From CAWAMR01 sp963783095 (GTDB lineage: Bacteria; Planctomycetota; Planctomycetia; Gemmatales; Gemmataceae): 64,000 nucleotides of DNA. Position numbers and translations under genes: made by a program. The stretch is from positions 868,001 to 932,000 of the forward strand of contig CAWAMR010000002.1 in the NCBI GenBank assembly GCA_963783095.1, written 5' to 3'. The notes under the pieces are model-generated. The model was not told the DNA's origin. It made no database searches and worked only from the letters and a program-made list of their open reading frames with translations. Below, in pieces: positions 7,931 to 15,717 of this stretch. Position 1 is the stretch's first letter. Every line of letters begins with the position of its first letter.

Positions 7931-8633
7931 TCCCTCACACCTCCGCATAGGTTTCCCCAGGGTACATCAGGATACCGCCTATAATGTAACGGTCTTCGTG
8001 CCGAGTTCCCAGCCTTCATTATCTGTCGAACGGCCGAACCGGAATTCGACAAATCGTCCAAATAGTTTTTCGGTCGGGGTTCGCCATGTCAAACAGGCAA
8101 CAGGATTTGAATTCGCCAAGTTACTAAGGCGAAAGACGTTGTGACGAGTTGCGCTACAACTAGTGAAAACTGAACTTTGCGATTGAACCAGGTAAAACCC
8201 AAAAAGAGCCACAAAACAAGGATGCGAGAAAAATAGTCGGGGCGACGGGATGGCTATTGAACTATTTCTAAGTGGGATCGGAGCGCTGACGTTGCAGTTA
8301 GCCAGAGGTGACATTGAGGCCGCGTGCGGGGCCGGGAAGCCAAGCTGCGGCGATTCGCCTTGCTCTGGTTCGCCGTCACCCTGATGACCGGAACAAAGCC
8401 GGTTTCTCATTGCCGCTGGACTGCGCCGGCCGATCTGACGCCAGCGGGTTTGCTGCGCCACCAGAGATGTCGACGGGGGGACTGGAGATTTGCCGGGGTA
8501 GCTGCTATCGTTAAGGAAGTGGCTGACCCCGATCGAATTCCGTGGTCATAGCTTCGTAGACGAGGCACGAATTCCCGCGAACTCCTGAACCCCAGACTCA
8601 AGCGAATGGGACGCCGCGGCGGGGCAACAAAAA
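7931..8633. other. Stretch without a recognisable gene
   Basis: About 700 bases between the broken reductase and the SIR2 gene. Open frames here (for example 7979-8461 on the minus strand) are rich in Ser, Arg and Pro, have no binding site and match nothing I know. I see no tRNA, terminator or long inverted repeat. The last part (8630-8645) holds the GAGGTGATCC binding site of the SIR2 gene. Confidence 0.6.
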
Positions 8634-8645
8634 TCGAGGTGATCC

Positions 8646-9980
8646 GTGCCGACGGTGTTTGTATTGGGGGCGGGAGCGTCAATTGGAGCTGCGCCTGCGG
8701 GAAGAACACGGTTTCCAGCAACAAATGAAATTCTCAAATGTGTTCGAACAATCTTTTGCGAAAGCGGGAAAGGCCCGTGTCCTGCACTTTCACTTTTTCT
8801 CGGGAGGTTTGCCCCCGTCAAGGGATCCCTGCACACTGGCACACTGCATCCCGGCTTCGACGACATAAACGTCGAAGAGCTTTATGCCGCGATCGAGTTT
8901 GAAACCCGGATCACTGACCACCTCATGTTGTCGAGCGGAGATGCAGGGTCCGGCAGCCAGTTCTTTCAAGAGTATTTTTCAGACCAATACCGCCACCAAG
9001 TTGACGAGCTTCTCGCGCACCCGCACTATCAGGTATTGGAGCAGTTTTACTCAGCACCGAATGGAAGCCGGGCATTTCCTTACCGCCACCAGCATTTCTT
9101 GGGTATTGTGCGGTTTGAGCTCTTGGACGCTATGTCTTACATTTTCGGCGTATTGTCGAAGACCGAGGACACGTCGAACTTCACACGCCTTGTAAAGAAA
9201 TTTCAAGAAGGTGACACGGTTATCAGCTTTAACTACGATCTTCTTGTCGAGCACCACCTCTGCAGCGATCGGCCTGGCGAATGGTCCTTCGGGAAAGGCT
9301 ATGGGTTGCGGCCGACGTCTGACGGTTGCCGACTGGATTTCCACGGATCAGATCCGGACCACAATCCGGTTGTCAAGGTGCTCAAGCCTCACGGATCGTG
9401 CAATTGGCACTTCAGAATTGCCCAAGGGACGTCGCTAGGCTATCCCGGACTGGGAGGCTACAGGATGGTGCCGCAAGCTGTTGGCGCCGGTTACGGTGTC
9501 AGGGATTTGCGGACTCTGTCATTGCTGGTCACGGACCATTACGAGGGAATGCAACCGACGGAAGGTCCCCCCGGATTCTTCACTTGGTTCATGATCCCCC
9601 CGACTCCATATAAAGCCGAGCACAGTTTTGCCGGAGAATTCCTGCACCTGCCTGGCGGCGGGCCGGTGGCGGTCACCAGTTCGAGTCTCTGGCTCCCTCA
9701 ATTGCTTTTCCGTCTTGGGCTTGTGGCGCTTCGGACCGCTGACAGAATCGTCTTCGTCGGTTTTAGTATGGCGCCGGCGGACACATCTGTCCGAATGATG
9801 TTTCGTGCCGCTGCCGATGGAAACGACAACTTGCAACTTGTCGAGATAGCCGACCCGGATCGCGATGGTGACGTTGAACGCCGAATCAGGAGAGCCTTGC
9901 CAAAGGCATGCAACTTTAGGACGTATTCGTCGTTCAGCCGATTGTTGGACGAGTGGGATTCGGGACCGGCGACAATCTGA
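8646..9980 (+). CDS. SIR2-like domain protein (putative NAD-consuming effector)
   Basis: A 444-residue protein that starts at a GTG with GAGGTGATCC just upstream. The N-terminus VFVLGAGASIG (residues 4-14) is the dinucleotide loop; TVISFNYDLLVE (191-202) carries the Asn/Asp pair, VLKPHGSCNW (245-254) the probable catalytic His249, and IVFVGFSMAPAD near residue 370 the closing Rossmann strand. This is the SIR2_2 type found in bacterial defence proteins, which destroy NAD+ on infection, rather than a classic protein deacetylase: the zinc-binding cysteines are absent. No partner (Argonaute, HerA, TIR or sensor gene) is adjacent, so it may act alone. It sits about 430 bases from tRNA-Pro, a common integration place. 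Fold is clear, function inferred. Confidence 0.8.
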   Translation: MPTVFVLGAGASIGAAPAGRTRFPATNEILKCVRTIFCESGKGPCPALSLFLGRFAPVKGSLHTGTLHPGFDDINVEELYAAIEFETRITDHLMLSSGDAGSGSQFFQEYFSDQYRHQVDELLAHPHYQVLEQFYSAPNGSRAFPYRHQHFLGIVRFELLDAMSYIFGVLSKTEDTSNFTRLVKKFQEGDTVISFNYDLLVEHHLCSDRPGEWSFGKGYGLRPTSDGCRLDFHGSDPDHNPVVKVLKPHGSCNWHFRIAQGTSLGYPGLGGYRMVPQAVGAGYGVRDLRTLSLLVTDHYEGMQPTEGPPGFFTWFMIPPTPYKAEHSFAGEFLHLPGGGPVAVTSSSLWLPQLLFRLGLVALRTADRIVFVGFSMAPADTSVRMMFRAAADGNDNLQLVEIADPDRDGDVERRIRRALPKACNFRTYSSFSRLLDEWDSGPATI

Positions 9981-10240
9981 GGAGTTGCGCCCCCACCGGT
10001 GTTCCAGCAGTGAGACGCTGAGTTGTTGTGCGTGCGCCGGTCCAACATACGGATGGCACGTAGCCGGCACACTGGTGGGTCTTTGCGGAATACTGAGGGC
10101 GCATCCGATTGCATTCAGATTCCGCGAAAGGCGAGACTGGATTTGAACTCCGCAAGTCGACAATCGGTAGAGCTTTGCGTAACTTGGTCGTGGGGACGAC
10201 TCGGCTTTGTCTGACTGATTGAACGGCAAGCCCGTTCCAC

Positions 10241-10335
10241 TAGAGCGGTTTTCGTTTGGGTTGAGCTACCGCCGGCGAAAACCGGTTAGACATGCCGAGT
10301 CCAACGCAAGCGCAACCCAAACGGAAACCGCTCTA
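10241..10335. mobile_element. MITE-like element with 23-base terminal inverted repeats
   Basis: TAGAGCGGTTTTCGTTTGGG plus TTG at 10241-10263 pairs with 10313-10335 with one mismatch. The 95-base unit begins and ends with TA, the target dinucleotide of IS630/Tc1-type transposases, and has no coding capacity. It is most simply read as a miniature element mobilised in trans. No matching transposase is in the window. Confidence 0.65.
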
Positions 10336-10410
10336 ATCAGCCGCAAATCGCTTCCGCCAAATAGCGAGGCTCTTCGACGTTCTCGCCGGAGGGCTCGTTT
10401 CTGAAAAAAG

Positions 10411-10484
10411 TCGGGGTGACAGGATTTGAACCTGCGACTTCGTGGTCCCAAACCACGCGCTCTGCCGGGCTGAGCTACACCCCG
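10411..10484 (-). tRNA. tRNA-Pro (anticodon UGG)
   Basis: A complete cloverleaf reads on the minus strand: acceptor CGGGGTG pairs with CACCCCG at 10412-10418, D-arm AGCTCAGCCCGGCAGAGC, anticodon arm CGTGG-TTTGGGA-CCACG with UGG at positions 34-36, and a T-arm with GGTTCAAATCC. The discriminator base is A at 10411 and CCA is not encoded. A short T run (CTTTTTTC, plus-strand 10402-10409) follows and can end transcription. Confidence 0.95.
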
Positions 10485-10550
10485 TTTTGGCGGACGAGTC
10501 TCCACCATCTTATGTTATTGAATGGAGCCTGGAAAGATCGATCGGGTTCA

Positions 10551-10677
10551 CATAAGGTGACAAGGTGACATGACAAGGTGACAACAAGCCAGCGTATCTA
10601 CGAGTATTGATCTTATGTGATTCTAATCGGATTGTTTGCAGCTATTTGGTCACCTTGTCACCTTGTCACCTTGTCAT
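10551..10677. repeat. Inverted pair of 8-base tandem repeats (CAAGGTGA)n
   Basis: The left arm (10551-10584) holds three copies of an AAGGTGAC unit; the right arm (10648-10677) holds three copies of TCACCTTG. They can fold into a long hairpin. A further inverted pair, TCACATAAG near 10548 and CTTATGTGA near 10612, lies inside. The right arm overlaps the stop codon of parB (10674-10676), so it may act as the 3' end of that transcript. Confidence 0.8.
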
Positions 10678-11567
10678 CTTCGCAGCGCCTCGACGATTCG
10701 CTCAAAGTCGTCGTTCGACTCGAAGCCGATCACGAACTGGCCTTTATCCTTGCCTTTCACCCGGATCTCCAACTTTACTGCCAGGTGTTGCCGCAGTTCA
10801 TCCTCCAGGCTCTGGACATGCGCAGTCTTTTCGGGCAGCGCTTTCGCCGCTTCAGGCTCGGCCGGTGCCGGTTCTTCGGGAGCCGGGCTGGTTTTCATTT
10901 TCTTCACTTCGGCTTCCAGCGCCTTGACCGACAACCCCTTCATCATGACTTCGCGCGTCAAAGTGTCCTGAACATCCGCGTTGTCAACTCCCTTGAGTAT
11001 CTTGGCGTGGCCCAAACTGATTTGCTCCAGCCGAACGGCATCCTGCACTGTTTTCGGCAAGTGCAGCAGACTCAGCAGGGTCGAAACCGTGGTTCGATCC
11101 AGCCCCAGTCGGCCAGCGAGCTGATCCTGCGTCATGTGGTAGCGATCGAGATACTCCTTGAAGCTGTTCGCCTTCTCGAGCGGGTTCAAATCGGCCCGTT
11201 GAATGTTCTCGACCAGCGCTGCTTCCAGCACCTGCTGATCGGTAAACTCGACCAGATGCACCGGCACTTCCGCCAAACCGACGATCTGGGCGGCCCGGAG
11301 CCGACGCTCGCCGGCAATGAGCTGAAACTCCTCACCCACTTGCCTGACAACCAAGGGCTGCAAGACCCCATGGTTGCGGATGCTATCGCTCAGATGCTTG
11401 AGCTCTTCCTCATCAAACGTCTTTCGAGGCTGGTAAGGATTCTGTTGAATTCGGCCCACAGGAAGGCAGACCTTCGCTTGTACGCCTAATTCCGAAGCCC
11501 CATCGCCGCCCGCTGTTTCACCCAGGAGAGCTGATAGCCCTCGTCCCAAACGTGGTTTAGTATCCAT
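10674..11567 (-). CDS. parB: Chromosome partitioning protein ParB
   Basis: A 297-residue ParB/Spo0J protein. It opens with MDTKPRLGRGLSALLGE, the usual ParB N-terminus. The CTP-binding ParB/Srx domain has QNPYQPRKTF and the GERRLRAA box (ENIQRADLNPLEKANSF follows); the helix-turn-helix is LAGRLGLDRTTVSTLLSLL; a Pro/Ala/Glu-rich linker leads to a C-terminal dimerisation part. It loads on parS sites and works with ParA in segregating origins. Two palindromic parS-like sites lie 83-156 bases upstream. parA is not beside it here, which is unusual for a chromosomal parB. Transcription is on the minus strand and ends at the (TCACCTTG) repeat. Confidence 0.95.
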   Translation of the reverse strand: MDTKPRLGRGLSALLGETAGGDGASELGVQAKVCLPVGRIQQNPYQPRKTFDEEELKHLSDSIRNHGVLQPLVVRQVGEEFQLIAGERRLRAAQIVGLAEVPVHLVEFTDQQVLEAALVENIQRADLNPLEKANSFKEYLDRYHMTQDQLAGRLGLDRTTVSTLLSLLHLPKTVQDAVRLEQISLGHAKILKGVDNADVQDTLTREVMMKGLSVKALEAEVKKMKTSPAPEEPAPAEPEAAKALPEKTAHVQSLEDELRQHLAVKLEIRVKGKDKGQFVIGFESNDDFERIVEALRR

Positions 11568-11649
11568 GTGATCTCCCCTTTCCTTGATAACCCCAAATCT
11601 GTCATTAAGCCTAACCCAGACCGGAAAATCAGTCTAATTATCAAACTCG

Positions 11650-11677
11650 TATCGACGTGCCACGTGGCACGTCGATA
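11650..11677. promoter_or_regulatory. parS-like palindrome, copy 1
   Basis: A perfect 28-base palindrome centred on CACGTG: GTGCCACGTGGCAC flanked by TATCGAC and GTCGATA. The core matches the general parS form (GTTNCACGTGNAAC) except for G/C at the third arm positions. It lies 83 bases upstream of the parB start, with an identical second copy 46 bases away, so it is a good ParB-binding candidate. It could also serve in autoregulation. Confidence 0.7.
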
Positions 11678-11695
11678 GCCAATTAAACGTACAAT

Positions 11696-11723
11696 TATCG
11701 ACGTGCCACGTGGCACGTCGATA
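11696..11723. promoter_or_regulatory. parS-like palindrome, copy 2
   Basis: Second perfect copy of the 28-base palindrome with the GTGCCACGTGGCAC core, 46 bases from the first centre to centre, that is slightly over four helical turns. Both copies are intact while the DNA between them shows no repeat, which argues for selection on the sites themselves. Confidence 0.7.
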
Positions 11724-11847
11724 GCAGTTTGATGATTGGATCGATTTTTCCATGTGAAAGCAACCTTCAAGACCCATCAAATCAACCGTTTCCCATTCGC
11801 GCGGCACTAAAGCGGCAAGACCCTTGGCGGTCAAGATGAGTTCCAAG

Positions 11848-11951
11848 TTCCTTCATGAGTTCCAGGTTCCAAGTTCCAAGTTGAAAACCCGAACGGTTGG
11901 AGGTCTTTAACTTGGAACTCGGAACCTGGAACTTGGAACTCATGAAGGAAC
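11848..11951. repeat. Inverted pair of heptamer repeats (TTGGAAC type)
   Basis: The left arm (11848-11887) contains GTTCCAA-type units and the right arm (11911-11951) contains their reverse complements, with CTTCATGAG and CTCATGAAG at the outer ends. The right arm has one unit more than the left. The same heptamer recurs at 57360-57425 and 63396-63476. Confidence 0.8.
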
Positions 11952-12352
11952 TGAAAAAAAACTCCTCTTTACCCGGACCTCAAATCTGGATTACCATTCC
12001 ACCCGTCGATGGCCGGAACCATCGGCAACAAGGTCAGGATGGCCTTGCGAGAAGAGGTGTCAAAGAATGGATTCGTCAAACCTGCCGCTCGGCCGATCAA
12101 CGCGCCGATCTGGTTCACACATCGATGATCTCCCGCTTGAACGTCCTGGTATGACTCCCGTCCCTAGACCACCTCACCCTTGAACGCACTGGTTCGCAGG
12201 TTGTGGTGTTGTTGATCAACAATCACCCCAGCCGAGTTGCAAAATTGTCATGAACTAAAGTACTCAAAAGGTGTGCTTTCGTTCAACAAAACCTTGCGCG
12301 CAGTGAACCATGTGCATCACCTTTCACGAACCAGGAATGGGTCGATACACAT
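11952..12352. other. Stretch without a recognisable gene
   Basis: About 400 bases between the heptamer hairpin and the PseG-like gene. No frame longer than about 85 codons has a binding site or a familiar sequence, and I see no RNA gene. The last bases (AGGAATGGG) may serve as the binding site of the next gene. Confidence 0.55.
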
Positions 12353-13429
12353 ATGGAACGATCTCCGATTTTATTTCGTTGCGATGGCAATTCCCACGTC
12401 GGTTGGGAGTCGCTCTATCAGTCGCTGACCTTCGCGTCGGCACTTCAACGCCGCCGTCGGCTCGCCTACTTTCTCGGCCAGATTGATCCGTTTCCTCTGA
12501 TCGCTCAGGTCGCTCGCGGCGGGAACGAATACCTGGCCGCAGAGCATAGGCTCGGCTCCCCGGAAGATTGCGAGGCAACCATCCGCGAGATTCGCCGGCT
12601 CAGTGTCGCCGCGGTGGTTGTGGCGGGAAGCGGAGTCTCCGAAGAGTATCTGCGAAATCTGGCGACGACCGGTGTGATGATTGCGGTGATGGACTACGAA
12701 GCGAAGGTTACGTTTCCGGGCAAACTGGTGTTCAACACCTTGCTGGGGCCGGAACGAAAATCGTACAAGTTCGATCGCGGCACTCAGTTGTGCATCGGCC
12801 GGCGCTATGCCATCGTGCGGACGGTCTTTCGCCGGCAGCGCCCGATCCGGGCGCTCGATCCGGTAGCGCCGTTCCGGGGGATCATTGCCTTTGGCGACGA
12901 CGACTTCGCCGAGCAAAGCCTGGTGCGGGCCCAGGAGTTGCTTGGCAACACGCGCATCGACAAGATCACAGTGGCCGTGCGCAGCCAGAATCCGCAACTG
13001 GCCGAGCTTCGAGAACTGGCCGAGAACCACAAGGGTCGAATGGAGGTTTTGACGGAACCTTCCGAGTTGAACACGCGCCTGCCGCGTGCCCACTTCGCGC
13101 TGACCAGCGGCGATTCGTGGTCGCTGGAGATGGCCTGTGTCGGCGTACCGCAATTCATCATCAGCCAGACCCAACGGCACAAACCCAACGCGAAGTTACT
13201 GGACGATCATGGCGCGGGGACATACCTGGGCACAGCTGATGAAGTGACGAACGCGACCTTGCGCGATGCGGTTCAAAACCTGCTATCCGATCCTATCGAG
13301 CGCATCGGGATGTCGCGCTGCGGGCGCAATCTGATCGATGGCCGCGGACCGGATCGGATGGTCAATGCGCTGGAGATCATGTTGCACCCGGCCATGACAA
13401 CGAACGCCGAGGAGCGGATCGCGGCATAA
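12353..13429 (+). CDS. PseG-like UDP-sugar hydrolase / GT-B protein
   Basis: A 358-residue protein with the start ILFRCDGNSHVGWESLYQSL, matching the N-terminal Rossmann strand and G-x-G-H-like loop of PseG (the UDP-2,4-diacetamido-trideoxyhexose hydrolase of pseudaminic acid synthesis), here with W-E in place of the usual G-H. Later parts VAAVVVAGSGVSEEYL, IIAFGDDDFAEQSL and the nucleotide-binding segment TSGDSWSLEMACVGVPQFII fit the MurG/PseG GT-B fold. The usual partners (PseB, PseC, PseH, PseI) are not near, so the substrate is open. It could be a planctomycete paralog that handles another nucleotide sugar. It stands alone on the plus strand. Confidence 0.7.
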   Translation: MERSPILFRCDGNSHVGWESLYQSLTFASALQRRRRLAYFLGQIDPFPLIAQVARGGNEYLAAEHRLGSPEDCEATIREIRRLSVAAVVVAGSGVSEEYLRNLATTGVMIAVMDYEAKVTFPGKLVFNTLLGPERKSYKFDRGTQLCIGRRYAIVRTVFRRQRPIRALDPVAPFRGIIAFGDDDFAEQSLVRAQELLGNTRIDKITVAVRSQNPQLAELRELAENHKGRMEVLTEPSELNTRLPRAHFALTSGDSWSLEMACVGVPQFIISQTQRHKPNAKLLDDHGAGTYLGTADEVTNATLRDAVQNLLSDPIERIGMSRCGRNLIDGRGPDRMVNALEIMLHPAMTTNAEERIAA

Positions 13430-13464
13430 GCGCGACGACCGGTATTTGAACCTGGAGCCGTCTG

Positions 13465-13600
13465 GCTCCCCTCTCCCCGGTACTCCGGGGAGAGGGTTAG
13501 GGTGAGGGGTGAACCTTCAACCTTATGGGACGCCTGTTTTTTAGGGTGGCTGGTTCTTCCCCTCACCGTGCCCTCTCCCCGGAGTACCGGGGAGAGGGAG
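13465..13600. repeat. Two strong palindromes, also inverted to each other
   Basis: CCCTCTCCCCGG-TACT-CCGGGGAGAGGG at 13469-13496 and a second version at 13571-13598 are each self-complementary. Their flanks (GGTGAGGGG at 13501 and CCCCTCACC at 13559) are also inverted, so the two hairpins can form one larger structure. They lie between the PseG-like gene and the next gene on the same strand. Confidence 0.8.
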
Positions 13601-13768
13601 CCCAGGTGCATTAGCCCTGGAGTGGCTAAATGTAAGCAGAAAACTTGCTCCTCTACCGCAGACTTGATGAACCAGGTTTGCGTCGCAAGAATGTATCAGA
13701 TGCAGAAGGCTAATCGCTGCGACCGCTCCAGGGTCAAAGCCAAAACTCATGTTGAAATGGAGAACGCA

Positions 13769-14311
13769 ATGGGTCGATTTGTGATAATGCTCTTTATGGC
13801 TTGCCTGGTGATCGATGTCTCCGAGGGTCGATCCGAAGACAAGCCAGCCCCTGCCGGCACAAAACCTCTTCTGTCGATGCACGGTCGATTCAGCAAGATC
13901 AAATCGCCCAAGGTGCTTCGTATTACCAACGCCGAAGATTGGCGCGCATTATGGCTGGAACATAAGACTGGATCGTCGAAACTGGAAGAAATGCCAGTGG
14001 ATTTGGAATACATGGATCTGGTCTTCGAGAAGTTAATGGCGATTGTAATATTTAAAGGTCAAGGGTCTAACTGTAATGGTTATACCTTGGACACAATTGG
14101 CGAAGTCGATGGTCGCATTCTGGTGAGGATGGACACTCTCTCGTTTCAATCAGCAGGGGTGCCAGGGGATAAATATAGGTCGCAAGCCTGGGGGATAATC
14201 GTCCTTCCTCGATCTAACCGCGGGGTGGTTTTAGAAACCTGTACATGGTTTCCCGCCAAAACATGGCATGAGTTGAAGCGCTTTCCCGCGCTCACAGAGA
14301 AGAACCGCTGA
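13769..14311 (+). CDS. Secreted hypothetical protein
   Basis: A 180-residue protein. The frame is open from 13502, but the ATG at 13769 has GGAG seven bases upstream and is followed by a hydrophobic signal peptide (MGRFVIMLFMACLVIDV), so I start there. The mature part has VLRITNAEDWRALWLEH, then a strand-rich region with AIVIFKGQGSNCNGYTLDTI and ends in a basic tail. A conserved W-x-x-L-W segment followed by a strand and a G-containing substrate-like loop is faintly like PrcB-type domains, but I would not assign it. Expected in the periplasm or exported. Confidence 0.6.
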   Translation: MGRFVIMLFMACLVIDVSEGRSEDKPAPAGTKPLLSMHGRFSKIKSPKVLRITNAEDWRALWLEHKTGSSKLEEMPVDLEYMDLVFEKLMAIVIFKGQGSNCNGYTLDTIGEVDGRILVRMDTLSFQSAGVPGDKYRSQAWGIIVLPRSNRGVVLETCTWFPAKTWHELKRFPALTEKNR

Positions 14312-14358
14312 GATCCTTGACGGAGTTGACAGCGCGAAGTGAAATTGTTAGATAACAA

Positions 14359-14383
14359 CCTGGGGCGTTGATACCGCCCCAGG
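14359..14383. terminator. Hairpin between convergent genes
   Basis: CCTGGGGCG at 14359-14367 pairs with CGCCCCAGG at 14375-14383 around a seven-base loop. It lies between the ends of a plus-strand gene (14311) and a minus-strand gene (14391). There is no long T run on either side, so it may slow or protect transcript ends on both strands. Confidence 0.6.
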
Positions 14384-14390
14384 TCCGCCT

Positions 14391-14594
14391 TTACGTAGTT
14401 GACGAATCAGGTGAGTTTCGATGACTCTTCCGGTTTTGCCGGAATCGCCATTGGATCCTCAACATGACCGCAACCACGAGAAGGCTGTATGACAACGTGA
14501 TGGCTTCTCCATTTACTAGATGGAGCGCCGTGAGACTGGTGTAAGCAATCAGCTCAAGCACCAGACTCGTCCCTGTCCTTGGGAAGGTCTTCAT
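14391..14594 (-). CDS. Small two-helix membrane protein
   Basis: A 67-residue protein with a very strong binding site (AAGGAGGTAAGGTC before the ATG). Two hydrophobic segments, SLVLELIAYTSLTALHLV (about 10-27) and ITLSYSLLVVAVML (about 32-45), are followed by a basic, serine-rich tail. It should sit in the inner membrane with the tail on the cytoplasmic side. No family is recognised. A hairpin lies in its upstream region. Confidence 0.6.
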   Translation of the reverse strand: MKTFPRTGTSLVLELIAYTSLTALHLVNGEAITLSYSLLVVAVMLRIQWRFRQNRKSHRNSPDSSTT

Positions 14595-14644
14595 GACCTT
14601 ACCTCCTTGTTAATGAGCTGTAAGCTACCCTGCTTACGGCAGAA

Positions 14645-14666
14645 CAACCCGGTGTGAGCCGGGTTG
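14645..14666. promoter_or_regulatory. Hairpin upstream of the small membrane protein gene
   Basis: CAACCCGG and CCGGGTTG form an eight-base stem with a six-base loop, about 50 bases upstream of the small membrane gene on the minus strand. On the plus strand it is followed by CTCCATTTT. It may be a terminator for leftward or rightward transcription or part of a leader. Confidence 0.45.
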
Positions 14667-14901
14667 CTCCATTTTCACTTTAATTCATGAACGCTTATTG
14701 TTGTTCAGCAGAAGCCCAAGAATCAACGAGGTATTGAAGCTGCTTGCGGTGAAAACCGATAGCATCGGATTGACTGGAAGCTTGGACTGGCATTAAGACC
14801 AAAAGCTAACGAACCCAGAAAAAGAGAAAGAGTAAATAGCTGGATTGACCTACCAATGCTAAGTACAATGAATTGGTGATGGCGATTTCCGGAGCAAACC
14901 G

Positions 14902-15291
14902 ATGAGCCAACGACCTCTTGCTGTCACCCTCTTGCTGTGCGAACAGGTCATCGTGGATAGGAAAACGAAACGGTTCACCCCTGTGAATTGTTTTTCGCGA
15001 TGGAGTGTGGAAGGACCGCTTTCAGAACCACAATCGTTTCATGTGGTAGCACTTCTGACCAGCGGACACGGCAAGATGGTTGGTGTGTTGACCATTGACC
15101 GTCTGGACACAGACGAAACGATTTTCCGTCGAGAGTTCCAGGCTGATTTTCTGGACCCGATTGAGCAATACCGGTGCATGATTCGCTTACGGCGTGTGCA
15201 GTTTCCGGTCGCCGGGGTCTACGAGGCTATCCTCACCTTCGACGGGGAAAACATCGCATCAAGTCGATTTTCAGTGCTTGTGCAGGAGTAG
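14902..15291 (+). CDS. Hypothetical protein of the DUF6941 type
   Basis: A 129-residue all-beta looking protein. GGAG lies upstream of the ATG. It starts SQRPLAVTLLLCEQVIVDRK, which sets out a substrate-like strand and a short charged turn, and ends with AGVYEAILTFDGENIASSRF. This pattern (LxxCExVIxDxxTxxxTxxNxF at the start, G-x-Y-x-x-x-L-x-x-D-G at the end) is that of DUF6941-like immunoglobulin-type proteins of unknown role. A short gene follows three bases downstream. Confidence 0.55.
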   Translation: MSQRPLAVTLLLCEQVIVDRKTKRFTPVNCFSRWSVEGPLSEPQSFHVVALLTSGHGKMVGVLTIDRLDTDETIFRREFQADFLDPIEQYRCMIRLRRVQFPVAGVYEAILTFDGENIASSRFSVLVQE

Positions 15292-15294
15292 TTT

Positions 15295-15540
15295 ATGGCC
15301 ACAGATATTACTTCCCCTAACGGTCCAAGCGATGAGGGTGTTCATTACGAGCGCGTGGATGATCTAACGGTCAACATGTACGTTGAAGGTCCAGGCGACA
15401 CGACGGCACGGCCGGCATCTGCCGCCGCGCAAGCAGCCAGGGAGGCGCGACCGGGAATTGATTGCCAGGTTAATCGCTCGCACACAGCAAGAGCAAGACA
15501 AGCTGAACGCCTGCAAATCCCCGCCGGCACCATTGAGTGA
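15295..15540 (+). CDS. Small hypothetical protein, coupled to the upstream gene
   Basis: An 81-residue protein whose ATG lies three bases after the stop of the upstream gene, with GCAGGAG in the end of that gene as the binding site, so the two are translated together. It has an acidic first half (DEGVHYERVDDLTVNMYVEG) and an Ala/Arg-rich second half. No domain is recognised. It may be a partner or anchor of the DUF6941-like protein. Confidence 0.5.
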   Translation: MATDITSPNGPSDEGVHYERVDDLTVNMYVEGPGDTTARPASAAAQAAREARPGIDCQVNRSHTARARQAERLQIPAGTIE

Positions 15541-15717
15541 TATTGGCGCGATGTAAGTCGTCGAATTCAAAACAGTTGAAGCAAATCAGGGAATGAGGAG
15601 AAGCGTGTTCTCTGATTTTTTCTTGTCTTTCGTGTTTTTCGTGGTTGATAATCTTTGAGTCCGGCTATGGTGATAACTAGGTATTGAACTTCCTTATCAC
15701 CTTCACGCGGCATAGCC

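Noticed and set aside
8091..8126. tRNA remnant or att site matching the tRNA-Pro 3' end
   Set aside because: Only about 12 bases (ACAGGATTTGAA) match the T-arm region; the rest of the tRNA is absent and the match at 10138 is weaker still.
7979..8461. 160-codon minus-strand ORF
   Set aside because: Composition is Ser/Arg/Pro-rich, there is no binding site and no familiar motif; probably chance.
11486..11846. Short minus-strand ORFs upstream of parB
   Set aside because: They read through the two parS-like palindromes (TWHVDT-type translations), so the palindromes explain them.
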